Assembly (NCBI RefSeq): GCF_003263785.1
Contig: NZ_JYJK01000040.1
Coordinates: 62,001-126,000, forward strand
Length of the DNA stretch: 64,000 bases
Reading direction: 5' to 3'
Source: Vibrio variabilis
GTDB taxonomy: Bacteria > Pseudomonadota > Gammaproteobacteria > Enterobacterales > Vibrionaceae
In this document: one piece after another, positions 30,080-39,940 of the stretch
Layout: every line of letters begins with the position of its first letter
How positions within the stretch are numbered: position 1 is the stretch's first letter
Translations under genes and position numbers: made by a program
The notes under the pieces: model-generated
Database searches by the model: none
Told to the model about the DNA's origin: nothing
The model's input: the letters and a program-made list of their open reading frames with translations, nothing else

Positions 30080-30105
30080 GAGGCTAAATGCTAATATTTA
30101 GCCTC
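30080..30105. other. Intercistronic hairpin between gmd and fcl
   Basis: GAGGCTAAAT (30080-30089) pairs perfectly with ATTTAGCCTC (30096-30105) across a 6-base loop, and flanking GGAT/ATCC can extend it imperfectly. No T-run follows at once. It is the second of several strong hairpins between sugar-nucleotide genes in this operon. Confidence 0.65.
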
Positions 30106-30124
30106 TAACATCCGAGAAAAAACA

Positions 30125-31083
30125 ATGAAAAAAGTATTCGTAGCAGGCCATCGTGGGATGGTGGGCTCGGCGATTGTTCGTCAGTTAGAAAAACGTGATG
30201 ATGTTCAAGTCATTACTAAAACACGTTCCGAGTTAGACCTAACAAATCAGCAAGCAGTCGCTGATTTTTTTGCCTCTGAAGGCATTGAACAGGTCTACCT
30301 AGCCGCTGCTAAAGTGGGAGGGATTCATGCAAACAATACCTACCCCGCAGAGTTTATCTATGAAAACCTGATGATTGAGAGCAACATCATCAACTCGGCT
30401 TACCAGAATGGCGTAAAAAAGCTGCTGTTCTTAGGGTCTTCTTGCATTTATCCAAAGCTAGCAGAGCAACCAATGCAAGAAACCGCATTGCTTACCGGCA
30501 CATTGGAGGAAACCAATGAACCGTATGCCGTTGCTAAGATTGCTGGCATCAAGCTATGTGAATCTTACAACCGCCAATATGGTGTTGACTACCGCAGCGT
30601 GATGCCAACCAATTTATATGGTCCACACGATAACTTTCATCCCGAAAACTCGCATGTGATCCCTGCTCTGCTTCGTCGTTTTCACGAGGCAACATTACGC
30701 GGCGATTCTGAGGTCATCGCTTGGGGTAGTGGTACGCCAATGAGAGAGTTTTTGCACGTTGATGATATGGCAGCCGCCTCTATTCACGTAATGGAATTAG
30801 ACAAAGCAATTTACGACGAAAATACAGAGCCTATGCTTAGCCACATAAATGTCGGTACAGGCGTAGATTGTACGATTCGTGAACTGGTTGAAACTGTGGC
30901 TAAGGTCACTGGGTTTAAAGGTAAAATTGTTTGGGATACGACTAAACCAGATGGCGCCCCCGCAAGTTAATGAACGTAGACCGCTTAGCTGCCCTAGGAT
31001 GGAAATACAGTTTCACCTTAGAAGAAGGTCTAAAAGACGCATACCAATGGTTCTTGGACAATCAAGATAACTTCCGTGGCTAA
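30125..31083 (+). CDS. fcl: GDP-L-fucose synthase (one apparent frameshift)
   Basis: About 319 residues, the normal length, after adding one C to a run at 30957-30961 (six C to five). It then reads [20 protein letters not shown], a conserved end. Motifs: [50 protein letters not shown] (YxxxK) and [17 protein letters not shown]. It makes GDP-L-fucose from the Gmd product by epimerisation and reduction. It supplies the NodZ/FUT8-like enzyme at 23522. Confidence 0.93.
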
Positions 31084-31097
31084 AGCGAAAACTTCTT

Positions 31098-31140
31098 GAA
31101 CCACAGAGTGTGATTTACTTTCTCTTTCGATCTGTGGTTC
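31098..31140. other. Inverted repeat after fcl
   Basis: GAACCACAGA (31098-31107) and TCTGTGGTTC (31131-31140) pair perfectly over a 23-base loop, immediately before a heptamer array. No clear T-run follows, so a terminator call is not supported. Confidence 0.5.
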
Positions 31141-31145
31141 ATTTC

Positions 31146-31180
31146 TAGCTTCTAGCTTCTAGCTTCTAGCTTCTAGCTTC
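31146..31180. repeat. Heptamer tandem repeat (TAGCTTC)x5
   Basis: Five perfect copies of TAGCTTC lie between fcl and gmm. The same heptamer recurs nine times at 48677 between cysN and the SLC13 gene. On the other strand the unit reads GCTAGAA, two bases different from the GCTAACA unit of the other arrays. Confidence 0.95.
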
Positions 31181-31194
31181 TAAAAGGCTCCACT

Positions 31195-31640
31195 ATGTAT
31201 CTAGACAAAGAAACATTCACCACTGTCATCGAGTCGACACCACTCGTATCCATTGACTTACTCATTGAAAACTCTAAAGGTCAAGTTTTGCTTGGGCTTA
31301 GAAATAATCGACCAGCTCAAGGCTTTTGGTTTGTTCCTGGTGGTCGTATTTTAAAGAATGAGAAACTAGATGACGCTTTTATGCGTTTATGCCAAGAAGA
31401 GTTGGCATAACACTCACTCGAGAACAAGCGGAACACTTGGGACCATACGAGCACTTTTACAATGATTTTGTCTTTGGTGAAGAGGTTTCTACTCACTATG
31501 TCGTGCTGGGCTATCGAATTGTTCTCGACATCGTTGTTGACGACCTACCGAAGAAACAACATGGACAATACCAATGGTTCACAAAAGAACAAATGCGCGA
31601 AGACGCCAGTGTCCATGAACACAGTAAGTGGTATATTTAA
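31195..31640 (+). CDS. gmm: GDP-mannose mannosyl hydrolase, Nudix family (one apparent frameshift)
   Basis: About 148 residues after restoring one G near 31404 (TTGGGC to TTGGC). It has [36 protein letters not shown], then the altered Nudix box [14 protein letters not shown]. The box lacks the usual second Glu, as is characteristic of Gmm/WcaH. It ends YQWFTKEQM. Gmm hydrolyses GDP-mannose or GDP-glucose and is commonly found with gmd and fcl, as here. Confidence 0.88.
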
Positions 31641-31676
31641 TTCCAACTTGCTCACACGTTAAAGGAATACAAATCC

Positions 31677-32561
31677 GTGTTTAAGAAAAAAAAGCAACCA
31701 CAAACACACACACCTAGCTTGCTAGACTATCAATTTCATATTGATGCAGTTACACCCAAGCTTATCTCTGGCTGGGCGGTAAATAAACTAACTGATCAAA
31801 CAGCCTCTATTGAGGTACGTGCCAATGAGCAGGTAATTTGGCAAACTCAAGCATCGCAGCCGCGTGCTGACTTAGCACAGGCCGAACTGGGCGATTGTGC
31901 CTTCACGATAAAGCCGGATACCAAAGCGCTAACCTCAGATATTGAGACCGTCGATTTATTTATTGATGGTTTTAAAGCCAATGAAACGCCTTTCCCTCTT
32001 GCCATGAAAGCATTGCTTCCAGAGCATTACATTTGCCATGTCGATGTCATCAAGGACACTATGATTAATGGTTGGTGTAAACACAAACACATTGATGAGC
32101 ACCGCGTTACTATTGAGCTTAAAGTAGATGAGACTACTGTTGCTAGCACAATCGCAGAACAATTCCGCTCAGATTTACAAGACGCCAATATTGGTGACGC
32201 ACAATATGGTTTTCAGCTCACTGTTGACCTGGCCTTATTGCCATCCGAGACGGTCACTGCCGAGATCTACCTAGACGGTAAACCAGGCAATATTGAACCG
32301 CTTAAACTAAGCTTTGACTCTGCTGAATTTGAGAGAGCCAAGTTTATGCAACAGTTTGGCAGCCAAATGGAGAGCTTTCAGCAGCAACTTAGTAATGAGC
32401 AACAGCGTATCGCGGCGCAAATTGCCGAAGTTGGGGAAGCTCATCAATCGACCTCTCTCAATCTAGTCACTAATGTTGCTATCGCAAATATTGCCGAGAT
32501 TTCTACACGCCTAAATATCCTGGAGCGTGTGGTTGCTGAGCATCTACAGAAAGATCGTTAA
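31677..32561 (+). CDS. Protein with two SGWA/NGW-type beta modules and a coiled-coil tail
   Basis: 294 residues from a GTG start with a good AAGGA upstream. Two similar modules of about 90 residues are visible. The first has FHIDAVTPKLISGWAVNK, a QPRADL segment and a GDCAF end. The second has CHVDVIKDTMINGWC, an FRSDL segment and IGDAQYGF. The C-terminal 75 residues are a Gln/Glu-rich helix. The same module is found in the glycosyltransferase directly downstream and in the 127-residue protein at 38140. It is known as an accessory module in many bacterial glycosyltransferases, but its role is not established. There is no signal peptide. Confidence 0.65.
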   Translation: MFKKKKQPQTHTPSLLDYQFHIDAVTPKLISGWAVNKLTDQTASIEVRANEQVIWQTQASQPRADLAQAELGDCAFTIKPDTKALTSDIETVDLFIDGFKANETPFPLAMKALLPEHYICHVDVIKDTMINGWCKHKHIDEHRVTIELKVDETTVASTIAEQFRSDLQDANIGDAQYGFQLTVDLALLPSETVTAEIYLDGKPGNIEPLKLSFDSAEFERAKFMQQFGSQMESFQQQLSNEQQRIAAQIAEVGEAHQSTSLNLVTNVAIANIAEISTRLNILERVVAEHLQKDR

Positions 32562-32574
32562 TAGTTGCATTTGT

Positions 32575-35233
32575 ATGCGTATAGAGGAAGCGGCATTGAA
32601 TCAAACACCAAACACTAGCTCTGCAAGAGGCTTTATTGACAATTTTGATGCAGGCTCGATAAGGGGCTGGATCTTTAATGAACAGGTTCATAGTGAGGCA
32701 AATGAGTTTTATGTTGCTTTGCAAGGCGACATCATTGCCAAAGGCATTGCCAATGAGTTTAGAAAAGATCTAGAGCAAGCCGGGTTCGGCGATGGTAAAT
32801 GCAGTTTCTCTTTGTCCCTTTCGCTTCCTCTGTCATCTCTCGTAGCAAGACTCTAACCTTACTCGATCACCAAAAGCGCCCTATACCCGAGGCGCAACTG
32901 AGTATCAGAGCTCCCGAGCATACGATAGAACTGTCTTTGGTATCTGTTGCACCACAACAGTTAACGTTTACTTATTATTCAGACACCGACATCAATAGCC
33001 ATCTGGTTTTGCACGCCAACGCTTCTCCTATTTATTCGAAACAAATCGGTATAAAAGCAGGGGTCGGGACGTTAGTGGTGCCAATATCCAGAGATGAGTT
33101 AATAGGTAGAGAAAATGACTTTCAACTTGCATTAAGTGGTTGGCCATGTTTTTTGTGGCAGCGGAGACTTTTTCTTGCCAGATTGTACTCGGACCGTGCA
33201 TTAAGCGCCGAGACTCAAAATGCAGTGCGACAAACCACTCAATCTCGAGAGGAATTACTCGCGGCCAAGCTAGTGAAGAAATTAGAAACGGTTACCGCCG
33301 AGTCGACAAATTCGCTCTATGATGCACTGCTCGCATCATTGGGCAAACCTCACGCGTCACTTCAACTCCCTTATGCGACCAAACCTGATGTATCGGTTAT
33401 TCTTCCCGTTGGGATAGACAAAGCTGATCTTTACCAATTTGTTGGTGCTCTACTGTTAGGTCACAACGACCTTACCTACCAGCTTATTTGGCCAACCAGC
33501 TCACCAGACAGCGTAGACATTGCCAACCTAACCCTTGTCTCGTTGACGGATGAATTAGCACCTGCATCAGCGCTACAGTTGGCATTAAACTCTGCACTTG
33601 CTCCAGTTACTATTGTATGTCCGCATAACATTGAACTTGACTCGCATTGCCTGGAAACACTGCAACAATCACTAAGCCAAACAGACATTGGCTTTGTTGG
33701 AAGTAGCCTTCAAGATTATCACGGCTACATCATTGATACTGGTATTGATGGCTGTCGAGACAGTCACGTCACCGAGTTAGAGCTGGCATCACACTGTCGC
33801 CACCGTTATGTGCGGCCAATAGACTACAGTTTAGTAGCTCCGTCAGCGTATCGTACCGAACAAATTGCGGCCTTGGGTATTAACCCAGAGTCTCAATCAA
33901 TATCGGATGTATTGATTGATTGGCAAACACGTTTACGCGACATACAGCTATTAGGGATGTACCAACCTAATGCGATTGCTCGAGGGCAAGAGCTGGCTCA
34001 GCACTGGCGATATCATCAAAAAGAGGCGAATACTCTCGCAAGACATTTAGCCAAGCGGCACAATACGCAAACTCTCACCGTAGAAGGTCGAGCAGTACTC
34101 GGAACCATACTCGTCATTGACGCCCAGACCCCAACGCCCGACAGCGACGCTGGTTCCTATGCCGCCATTCAGGAAATAAAACTTCTTCAGGCTCTTGGCT
34201 ACCATGTTGTATTTATTCCTCTGAAGATGTCGTTCGAACCCCGCTACACAGAAAGGCTTCAAAGCATGGGGATAGAGGTATGTTATGCCCCATATTACCG
34301 TTCATTTCTGGACGCGATATTGGATCATTTGCCAACCTCCAGTGCCGTTTACATTACAAGGCATCATGTTGCGTCACAGTGCCTAGAGACTATTCGAACA
34401 CACGCCCCTGATGTGCCGGTGCTGTTCAACAATGCTGATTTACACTTCCTGCGCGAAATCCGCTCGGCACTCTCCATGCCAGCTGAATCAGAAGATCAGA
34501 AAAGAATCCAGCAACAGTTACTTAATGCAGCCTTGGAGACAAAAAACAGTGAGCTGGATGTCATGAAGCAAGCCAATGCGGTACTCTCATACAATGATTC
34601 AGAACACGCAGTCATTACCTCACACTTATTGACCCAAGATAAGATATTTAAGTGTCCTTGGGTATTAGAGGCGAAGGAAAAACAGTGTCAGTTCCAGAGT
34701 AGTCAAGGTATTGCATTTTTGGGCGGATACAAACATTGGCCCAATGTTGAAGCCGTAGAATTTTTCTTGGAACACGTTTTCCCAGCACTCGTTGAGCAAG
34801 CACCAGATATTAACGTTTATTTATATGGCAGTCATATGCCGGACACTTTCCAACGCTTTTCTCACCCAAATCTACACTTGATTGGGTTTGTCGAAAACCT
34901 TGATGATGTATTTTTAAATCATCGTCTATTCATCGCACCACTTCTGTCGGGTGCAGGAATCAAGGGAAAAGTTCTCGAGTCGGCAGCATACGGTACGCCG
35001 AGTGTGCTCTCACCTATCGCTGCTGAAAGTACCGGCTTATCGATAACATCAACACTCTGATTGCAGATACGCCACAGGAATGGATTGCAAAAATCACTGA
35101 GCTATATAGTAATGAGCCGCTTTGGCAACAACTTTCATGCAACGCACACACGCTCGCAAATGAGCAATACTCATTTCAAAACGGATTACGAAAAATGGCC
35201 GATGCTTTCCACTTTGTCGGCTTAGCACGATAG
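32575..35233 (+). CDS. Large multidomain glycosyltransferase with N-terminal accessory module (two apparent frameshifts)
   Basis: About 886 residues when one base is restored near 32845 and one near 35040. The N-terminus carries one SGWA-like module (FDAGSIRGWIFNEQ, FRKDLEQAGFGDG). The middle, around PDVSVILPVGIDKADLY, resembles a degenerate GT2 domain. The C-terminal third is GT4-like: GTILVIDAQTPTPDSDAGSY, GIAFLGGYKHWPNVEAVEFF, NLHLIGFV, and FIAPLLSGAGIKGKVLES, which contains the donor-binding Glu. The start may instead be a TTG at 32596 behind a strong GAGGA. Donor and acceptor are unknown. Confidence 0.7.
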
Positions 35234-35272
35234 ACCAAGATCTCCATCAAAAAGGAACACTTCAGTAGTATT

Positions 35273-35899
35273 ATGAACAGACGTATTTTTATCACGGCCA
35301 TTCGGATTGTTCCGAAGCGGTTACAAAGTAAAGCTCTTGGGAAAGCCCTTAACTTCCTGTTTACTGAAAACCCTATAAAGGTAGATGACGGGACAACGCT
35401 AGCCATCAAGCTTGAGGAAATCAAAGACCCATGGCACTTTGTCAGCGAAGGTCACAAACTCAGTGCGATCTCAAAAGCACCCGTTTGTTCTGATATCTCT
35501 GTCGAGTCTAATCTAGACACTGTGCTATCACTCCAAACAAAAGAAGAACTCAACAACGCTATTGTCAATAACCAGATATCCATTAGTGGCCACAATAAGG
35601 CTGCGCTACTTTCCGCTATTTCAGAGCTACGTCAACAAACCATGGATGATCTGGTCAATAGCGGCTATCGATTCTTGAGACTAAAGCAGCCACCACGCTT
35701 AGATATCCATGCCGTCAGTTTCGCGGATGTCAGGAATCAACAAGATGTCGACTTTTTACGTGATGAAGCAATACGTCTGGAAAATAAAGATATTAGGCTG
35801 GCGCTCAAGTTAATGGAAATTGCGCACAAAGCACGACCAAACGGCCCTGTTATCTCACAAAAAGTACAACAATATCGTCAAAAAGTGAGCAGCCTTTAA
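35273..35899 (+). CDS. Conserved-looking protein of unknown function
   Basis: 208 residues, not recognised. There is no signal peptide or TM segment. The first 20 residues are basic. The C-terminal part (FLRDEAIRLENKDIRLALKLMEIAHKARPNGP) looks like a helical TPR-type hairpin and resembles the N-terminal extension of the KpsE-like protein (FLMNEAKQLDSSDPQLANRI). It sits between the large glycosyltransferase and manA, and codon use matches its neighbours. A protein-interaction role is a guess from this resemblance. Confidence 0.6.
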   Translation: MNRRIFITAIRIVPKRLQSKALGKALNFLFTENPIKVDDGTTLAIKLEEIKDPWHFVSEGHKLSAISKAPVCSDISVESNLDTVLSLQTKEELNNAIVNNQISISGHNKAALLSAISELRQQTMDDLVNSGYRFLRLKQPPRLDIHAVSFADVRNQQDVDFLRDEAIRLENKDIRLALKLMEIAHKARPNGPVISQKVQQYRQKVSSL

Positions 35900-35965
35900 T
35901 CACCACCAGCACAACGTATATATCATCTAATTTACTTCGCATTATACAAAAACAACGGTAACATC

Positions 35966-37153
35966 ATGTCGGCTTACAAACTTAGCAACCCCATCAAAAA
36001 CTATGAATGGGGCTGTAAAAACTCGCTAAACAAACTTTTTGGGTGCAGTAACCCAGACAATGCGCCTCAGGCCGAACTCTGGATGGGTGCACATGCTAAT
36101 GGCTGCTCTGAACTTCAATCCAACGCTATGTCATTAGCCACATATATAGAGACTGCACCCCATAAGACGCTAGGTGAATACACCGCGCAGCGATACAAAG
36201 CCCTCCCTTTTTTGTTCAAAGTACTTGCCGCTGATGCGCCTCTATCAATACAAGTGCATCCGAGTAAAGACAAAGCAGAAGTTGGATTTAGACGAGAGGA
36301 CCAAATTGGCCTCGCAATCACTGACGCTAAGCGCAATTACAAGGATGACAACCATAAACCAGAACTGGTCTATGCAATTACTTCTTATAAGGCCATGAAC
36401 GGTTTCAGACCAATCAATCACATTCTGAATTTGTTTGAAGAGCTCTACCTTCCATCACTACATGAGGAACTAAGTGCTTTTCAGCAGTCACCAAATACAG
36501 AAGGTCTCAAGGCGTTTTTCTCCAAATTGCTTACGCTAAATGATGACAAACTGTCACAGGCCATCAACGAGCTGTCTCATCACTTTCAACGCCCAGATTT
36601 ATCCTCAATGGCAAAAGAAGCTTTAGAGTACAGTCAGTCCTTTACTCAGCATTTCATCAATGATGTTGGAATACTTTCTCCGTTGGTATTGAATACAATA
36701 GAGCTGGCTCCCGGTGAAGCCATGTTTCTTCATGCTGAAACACCGCACGCTTATGTTCGCGGCACCGCACTGGAAATTATGGCAAACTCAGACAATGTCT
36801 TGCGGGCAGGCCTCACACCAAAGCATATTGATGTACAAGAGCTATTGGACAACACGCTCTTTGAGCCAATTGAACCAGAGAATTTAAAGCTAAACCCCGC
36901 TCTTTCTGACGGACGGGCTCACTTCCCAGTTCCGGTAGATGACTTTGCATTCGACATTCTTTCTGTTGGCCAAACACAAAAAGTACAGCACCTTCGAAGC
37001 GCAGAGATTCTTTTTTGCATTGACGGTGAAGTGGTTATTGAGACCTCAGAGACAACAGTTACTCTTAGAGCCGGAGAGTCTGCGTTTATTCCTTGCTCCA
37101 CATTCAAATACCAATACAGTGGTGTAGGAAAGCTCGCTCGAGCTTACAACTAG
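35966..37153 (+). CDS. manA: Mannose-6-phosphate isomerase, type I
   Basis: 395 residues with NYEWGCKNSL, AELWMGAHANG, LSIQVHPSKDKAE (zinc ligands Gln and His), DDNHKPELVYAI, and ETPHAYVRGTALEIMANSDNVLRAGLTPKHID. These are the full type I PMI signatures. It links fructose-6-P to mannose-6-P for GDP-mannose and GDP-fucose. A second PMI activity is expected in the C-terminal domain of ManC, so the locus is self-sufficient for mannose. Confidence 0.93.
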   Translation: MSAYKLSNPIKNYEWGCKNSLNKLFGCSNPDNAPQAELWMGAHANGCSELQSNAMSLATYIETAPHKTLGEYTAQRYKALPFLFKVLAADAPLSIQVHPSKDKAEVGFRREDQIGLAITDAKRNYKDDNHKPELVYAITSYKAMNGFRPINHILNLFEELYLPSLHEELSAFQQSPNTEGLKAFFSKLLTLNDDKLSQAINELSHHFQRPDLSSMAKEALEYSQSFTQHFINDVGILSPLVLNTIELAPGEAMFLHAETPHAYVRGTALEIMANSDNVLRAGLTPKHIDVQELLDNTLFEPIEPENLKLNPALSDGRAHFPVPVDDFAFDILSVGQTQKVQHLRSAEILFCIDGEVVIETSETTVTLRAGESAFIPCSTFKYQYSGVGKLARAYN

Positions 37154-37182
37154 ATAATAAAACATAAAGGACAACGTCAACC

Positions 37183-38089
37183 ATGATCAAACACTGCCTA
37201 TTCCCCGCAGCAGGCTACGGTACCCGCTTTCTACCGGCTACAAAGTCAATGCCAAAAGAAATGATGCCGGTCGTGAATAAGCCACTTATCGAGTATGGTG
37301 TCGAAGAGGCGATTCAAGCAGGCATGAACCATATGGCCATCGTCACTGGGCGTGGTAAACACACGCTCATGGATCACTTTGATAAAAACTATGAGCTAGA
37401 GCACCAAATCAGTGGCACCGCCAAAGAGTCGCTGCTTACCGACATTCGTTCTCTCATAGATTCTGCGTCTTATACTTACATTCGACAGCGAGAAATGAAA
37501 GGTCTGGGTCATGCAATTCTGACGGGTAAAGAACTAGTTGGCGATAACCCTTTCGCGGTGGTGTTAGCAGACGATTTGTGTGTAAATAAAGATGATGGCG
37601 TTCTTTCGCAGATGGTGAAGCTTTACAACAAGTTTCGCTGCTCTATTGTCGCGGTTGAAGAAGTGCCTGAATCAGAAACCCACAAATATGGCGTCATTGC
37701 CGGTGAACAGCTGAAAGACAATCTGTTCCGTGTGGATAACATGGTTGAAAAGCCAGAGCCTGGAAGCGCTCCAAGTAACCTTGCCATCATTGGCCGTTAC
37801 ATCCTCACTCCAGATATTTTCGAACACATCGAAAATACCGAGCCAGGCAAAGGCGGCGAAATTCAAATTACGGATGCGCTGTTAAAGCAAGCCCAACAAG
37901 GGTGTGTGATGGCATATAAATTTGAAGGCAAGCGTTTTCGACTGTGGTAGTGTTGAAGGGTACATGGATGCGACGAATTATTGTTACCAGAATATTTATC
38001 TTACCTCCCAAAATCCAGAACGCCCTGAACACACAAACCTTGAGAGCGACAATTACACAAACTTACCTAAAGAACCAGCTCTTACTTAG
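37183..38089 (+). CDS. galU: UTP-glucose-1-phosphate uridylyltransferase (one apparent frameshift)
   Basis: About 301 residues. Motifs: PAAGYGTRFLPATKSMPKEMMP, EYGVEEAIQAGM, VVLADDLCV, VEEVPESETHKYGVIAG and GRYILTPDIFEHI. Near 37935 an extra base (TTT to TTTT) breaks the frame; removing it gives FEGKRFDCGSVEGYMDATNY, the conserved family end. This is the one event in the window that needs an insertion rather than a deletion. It makes UDP-glucose. No UDP-glucose dehydrogenase is seen here. Confidence 0.9.
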
Positions 38090-38139
38090 GTAAGTTCATT
38101 AGAACATGCTAACGTCATAGCAATACACGGAGAAGCCCA

Positions 38140-38523
38140 GTGCTAAACTTATTTCGTAAGGTCAAACATAAAATGACCAAGCATAATGATTATGTGCCAC
38201 CCCACTCGTTTCAGTACCACCTAGATGTGACAGAAAAGCATCTTGTATCTGGATGGGCGCTTGATACAGCAAACCCAGAAAGACCTGTCCACCTTGCATT
38301 CAAGAACGGTGACAAAACATTTTGCGAGGTGTTCGCTGATAAGCCACGTGAAGATCTCAAGACAGCTAGCCTTCCAAGCGATACGTGTTCGTTTGAAGTC
38401 ACACCCGACCTACCACAAAAAGATCTGAGTTCAATTGTCGCTGACCTGTATATAAATGGGTTAAAAGTCAATCAGTCCCCATTATATTTTCACTCAACTA
38501 CGACAAACTTCTGGGGTATTTGA
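38140..38523 (+). CDS. Single-module SGWA-type protein
   Basis: 127 residues from a GTG start with GGAGAAG upstream. After a basic start (LFRKVKHKM) there is one module: YHLDVTEKHLVSGWALDTANPE, a KPREDL segment and a CSFEV end. It is clearly related to the modules at 31677 and in the glycosyltransferase at 32575, with a similar basic N-terminus. It has no other domain. It ends the first half of the operon, just before a gap with a second ops element. Confidence 0.6.
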   Translation: MLNLFRKVKHKMTKHNDYVPPHSFQYHLDVTEKHLVSGWALDTANPERPVHLAFKNGDKTFCEVFADKPREDLKTASLPSDTCSFEVTPDLPQKDLSSIVADLYINGLKVNQSPLYFHSTTTNFWGI

Positions 38524-38721
38524 GAGAAGATCTTCTCAATGCTTCAGCATCTTCTTAGCCAAAGAACACGTGGCAATGTAAGCAAGCATCTAAGCTTTGT
38601 TTCAGCTGTGTAAGCGTTGGTTTTACACAGCTGGAATGAGCACGTTTCGCTCATTAACCAACCTAATGAGCCATCTCCTCCTATCTGCACCACTTATTCC
38701 CAATGGCACTTTGTTAGCATA

Positions 38722-38750
38722 TTGCGAGCGCTAGAGACATCCTGTATTCT
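38722..38750 (+). promoter_or_regulatory. Candidate sigma70 promoter of the second block
   Basis: TTGCGA (38722-38727) and TATTCT (38745-38750) are 17 bp apart. The ops element follows about 100 bp downstream, a normal leader distance. The match is moderate, so this remains a candidate. Confidence 0.35.
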
Positions 38751-38852
38751 CTATTACCTAAATAAAAACCTGTTGACTGGATTTATTAATAGGCTTTCTC
38801 CAGAACAAAAACCACTACGCAAAATGGATGCGTCAATACTGTGAAACCATAG

Positions 38853-38863
38853 GGCGGTAGCGT
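38853..38863 (+). promoter_or_regulatory. Second ops element (RfaH recruitment site)
   Basis: GGCGGTAGCGT is identical to the core at 6128-6138 and lies 37 bp before the start of the next gene. Both copies are preceded by a similar A-C-C-(G/A)-T-A-G. It is not followed by the hairpin seen at the first copy. Confidence 0.8.
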
Positions 38864-38899
38864 TCCCAATCACAGCTTACGGCTAGGACAATGTATTAA

Positions 38900-39940
38900 A
38901 TGGCTATAGAATCACTGCGACAGGTGGGGCAAACCTTCGCCTCTCCTGTACTTACTTTCTTTTCTCAGCAACTCGCTCAGTTTCCCTCCAATCACTACTT
39001 TTTTCTTGCCCGCGAAGGATATTGGCTCGAACAAGCTTACGATACTTATCAGCACGCACGCGGTGTAAAGACAAACTCTCAATATCTACTGGCATCTCGA
39101 GCTTTTCTGTTCAAGTTAGGCCTTATTGAGCCTAAGAGTTATGACATTTCACTCGACTTCTCTTTCTCGGGTAGTCTTTATGAGCTAATGCGCACGCGCT
39201 TTATGCTCAGTGATGTCAGCATCCGTAAACTGTTCGATGAGAAACAACAAACGAAAAGTATCGTATTACCCCACGATTTAAAGAACGTTGCTCAACTACT
39301 ACAGGAAAAGCTGCCACAGCTAGAAGCAATCATTGCACCATCAATGAATGCCTACCGTCACTATCTATCGAGCCTTGGTTTTTTCGACCATAAGCAGGTT
39401 CATTTAGTTGATCTTGGTTACAGTGGCAGCATTCAGACACTGCTAAGTCTACTGTTTCATGTCGACTCGGTAGGGCACTACTTAATTGCCTCAAAGCCAG
39501 GTCAACACACGCATAGCGGCAACCAATTAACCATGAAAGGCTACTTGAATGAGGGAAGTAAGCTTGGTGAAGGTTACACGCCATTGGATCGCTCAATGCT
39601 GTTGGAGGCTGTGCTGACAGCTCCAACAGGTCAGTTTCAGGATATTCGTTTTGATGAAACCGGTGAGCAAACCTACCAGTTTTTCTTTGGACGTAAAGTT
39701 CGCTCACAGCACAACTTCCACACGTTGGAAGCGATGATGAAAGCCGCTCTTGAAAGCATCGAGCAACATTCCGCTCTCGATATTTCATTTGAAAAACAAG
39801 AAGTAGAGCAAATTCTCACTTCACACATGAAAAAACAAGGCATGTTCCCGCGCAGTTGCTGGGAAGTATTTTCTCTCGATGATGACATCGCAGGAGAAGG
39901 CACACTGGACGCATTAGATTTTTGGGGACTAAAACGATGA
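38900..39940 (+). CDS. HAD-associated 'LAREGYWL' domain protein of polysaccharide loci
   Basis: 346 residues with NHYFFLAREGYWLEQAYD, YLLASRAFLFKLGL and VHLVDLGYSGSIQTLLS. This set is known as the domain that usually follows a HAD-like phosphatase in proteins of O-antigen and capsule loci. Here the HAD part is found in the next gene instead. No HAD catalytic motif is seen in this protein. The stop overlaps the next ATG (ATGA), so they are coupled and the two proteins probably work as a pair. The biochemical role is unknown. Confidence 0.65.
   Translation: MAIESLRQVGQTFASPVLTFFSQQLAQFPSNHYFFLAREGYWLEQAYDTYQHARGVKTNSQYLLASRAFLFKLGLIEPKSYDISLDFSFSGSLYELMRTRFMLSDVSIRKLFDEKQQTKSIVLPHDLKNVAQLLQEKLPQLEAIIAPSMNAYRHYLSSLGFFDHKQVHLVDLGYSGSIQTLLSLLFHVDSVGHYLIASKPGQHTHSGNQLTMKGYLNEGSKLGEGYTPLDRSMLLEAVLTAPTGQFQDIRFDETGEQTYQFFFGRKVRSQHNFHTLEAMMKAALESIEQHSALDISFEKQEVEQILTSHMKKQGMFPRSCWEVFSLDDDIAGEGTLDALDFWGLKR

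Larger units (their letters stand above)
38524..38899. other. Internal intergenic region with promoter-like and ops elements
   Basis: This gap of about 376 bp splits the locus into two transcriptional blocks. A short ORF within it looks non-coding. It holds an 11-bp perfect inverted repeat (CAGCTGTGTAA 38603-38613 with TTACACAGCTG 38623-38633), a sigma70-like box pair (38722-38750) and an ops core at 38853. The layout copies that of the main leader at 5740-6138. Confidence 0.6.

Noticed and set aside
37183..38089. galU and other split genes as true pseudogenes
   Set aside because: Frames rejoin exactly into conserved family sequence after a single-base change in a homopolymer, and many are likely essential; error is more likely than decay.
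38617..38844. 75-codon ORF in the gap before the second ops element
   Set aside because: No RBS, no recognisable domain, composition unlike neighbours, and it overlaps the promoter-like pair. Treated as non-coding leader.
39330..39788. 152-codon minus-strand ORF inside the gene at 38900
   Set aside because: Antisense to a well supported gene and has no coherent domain.
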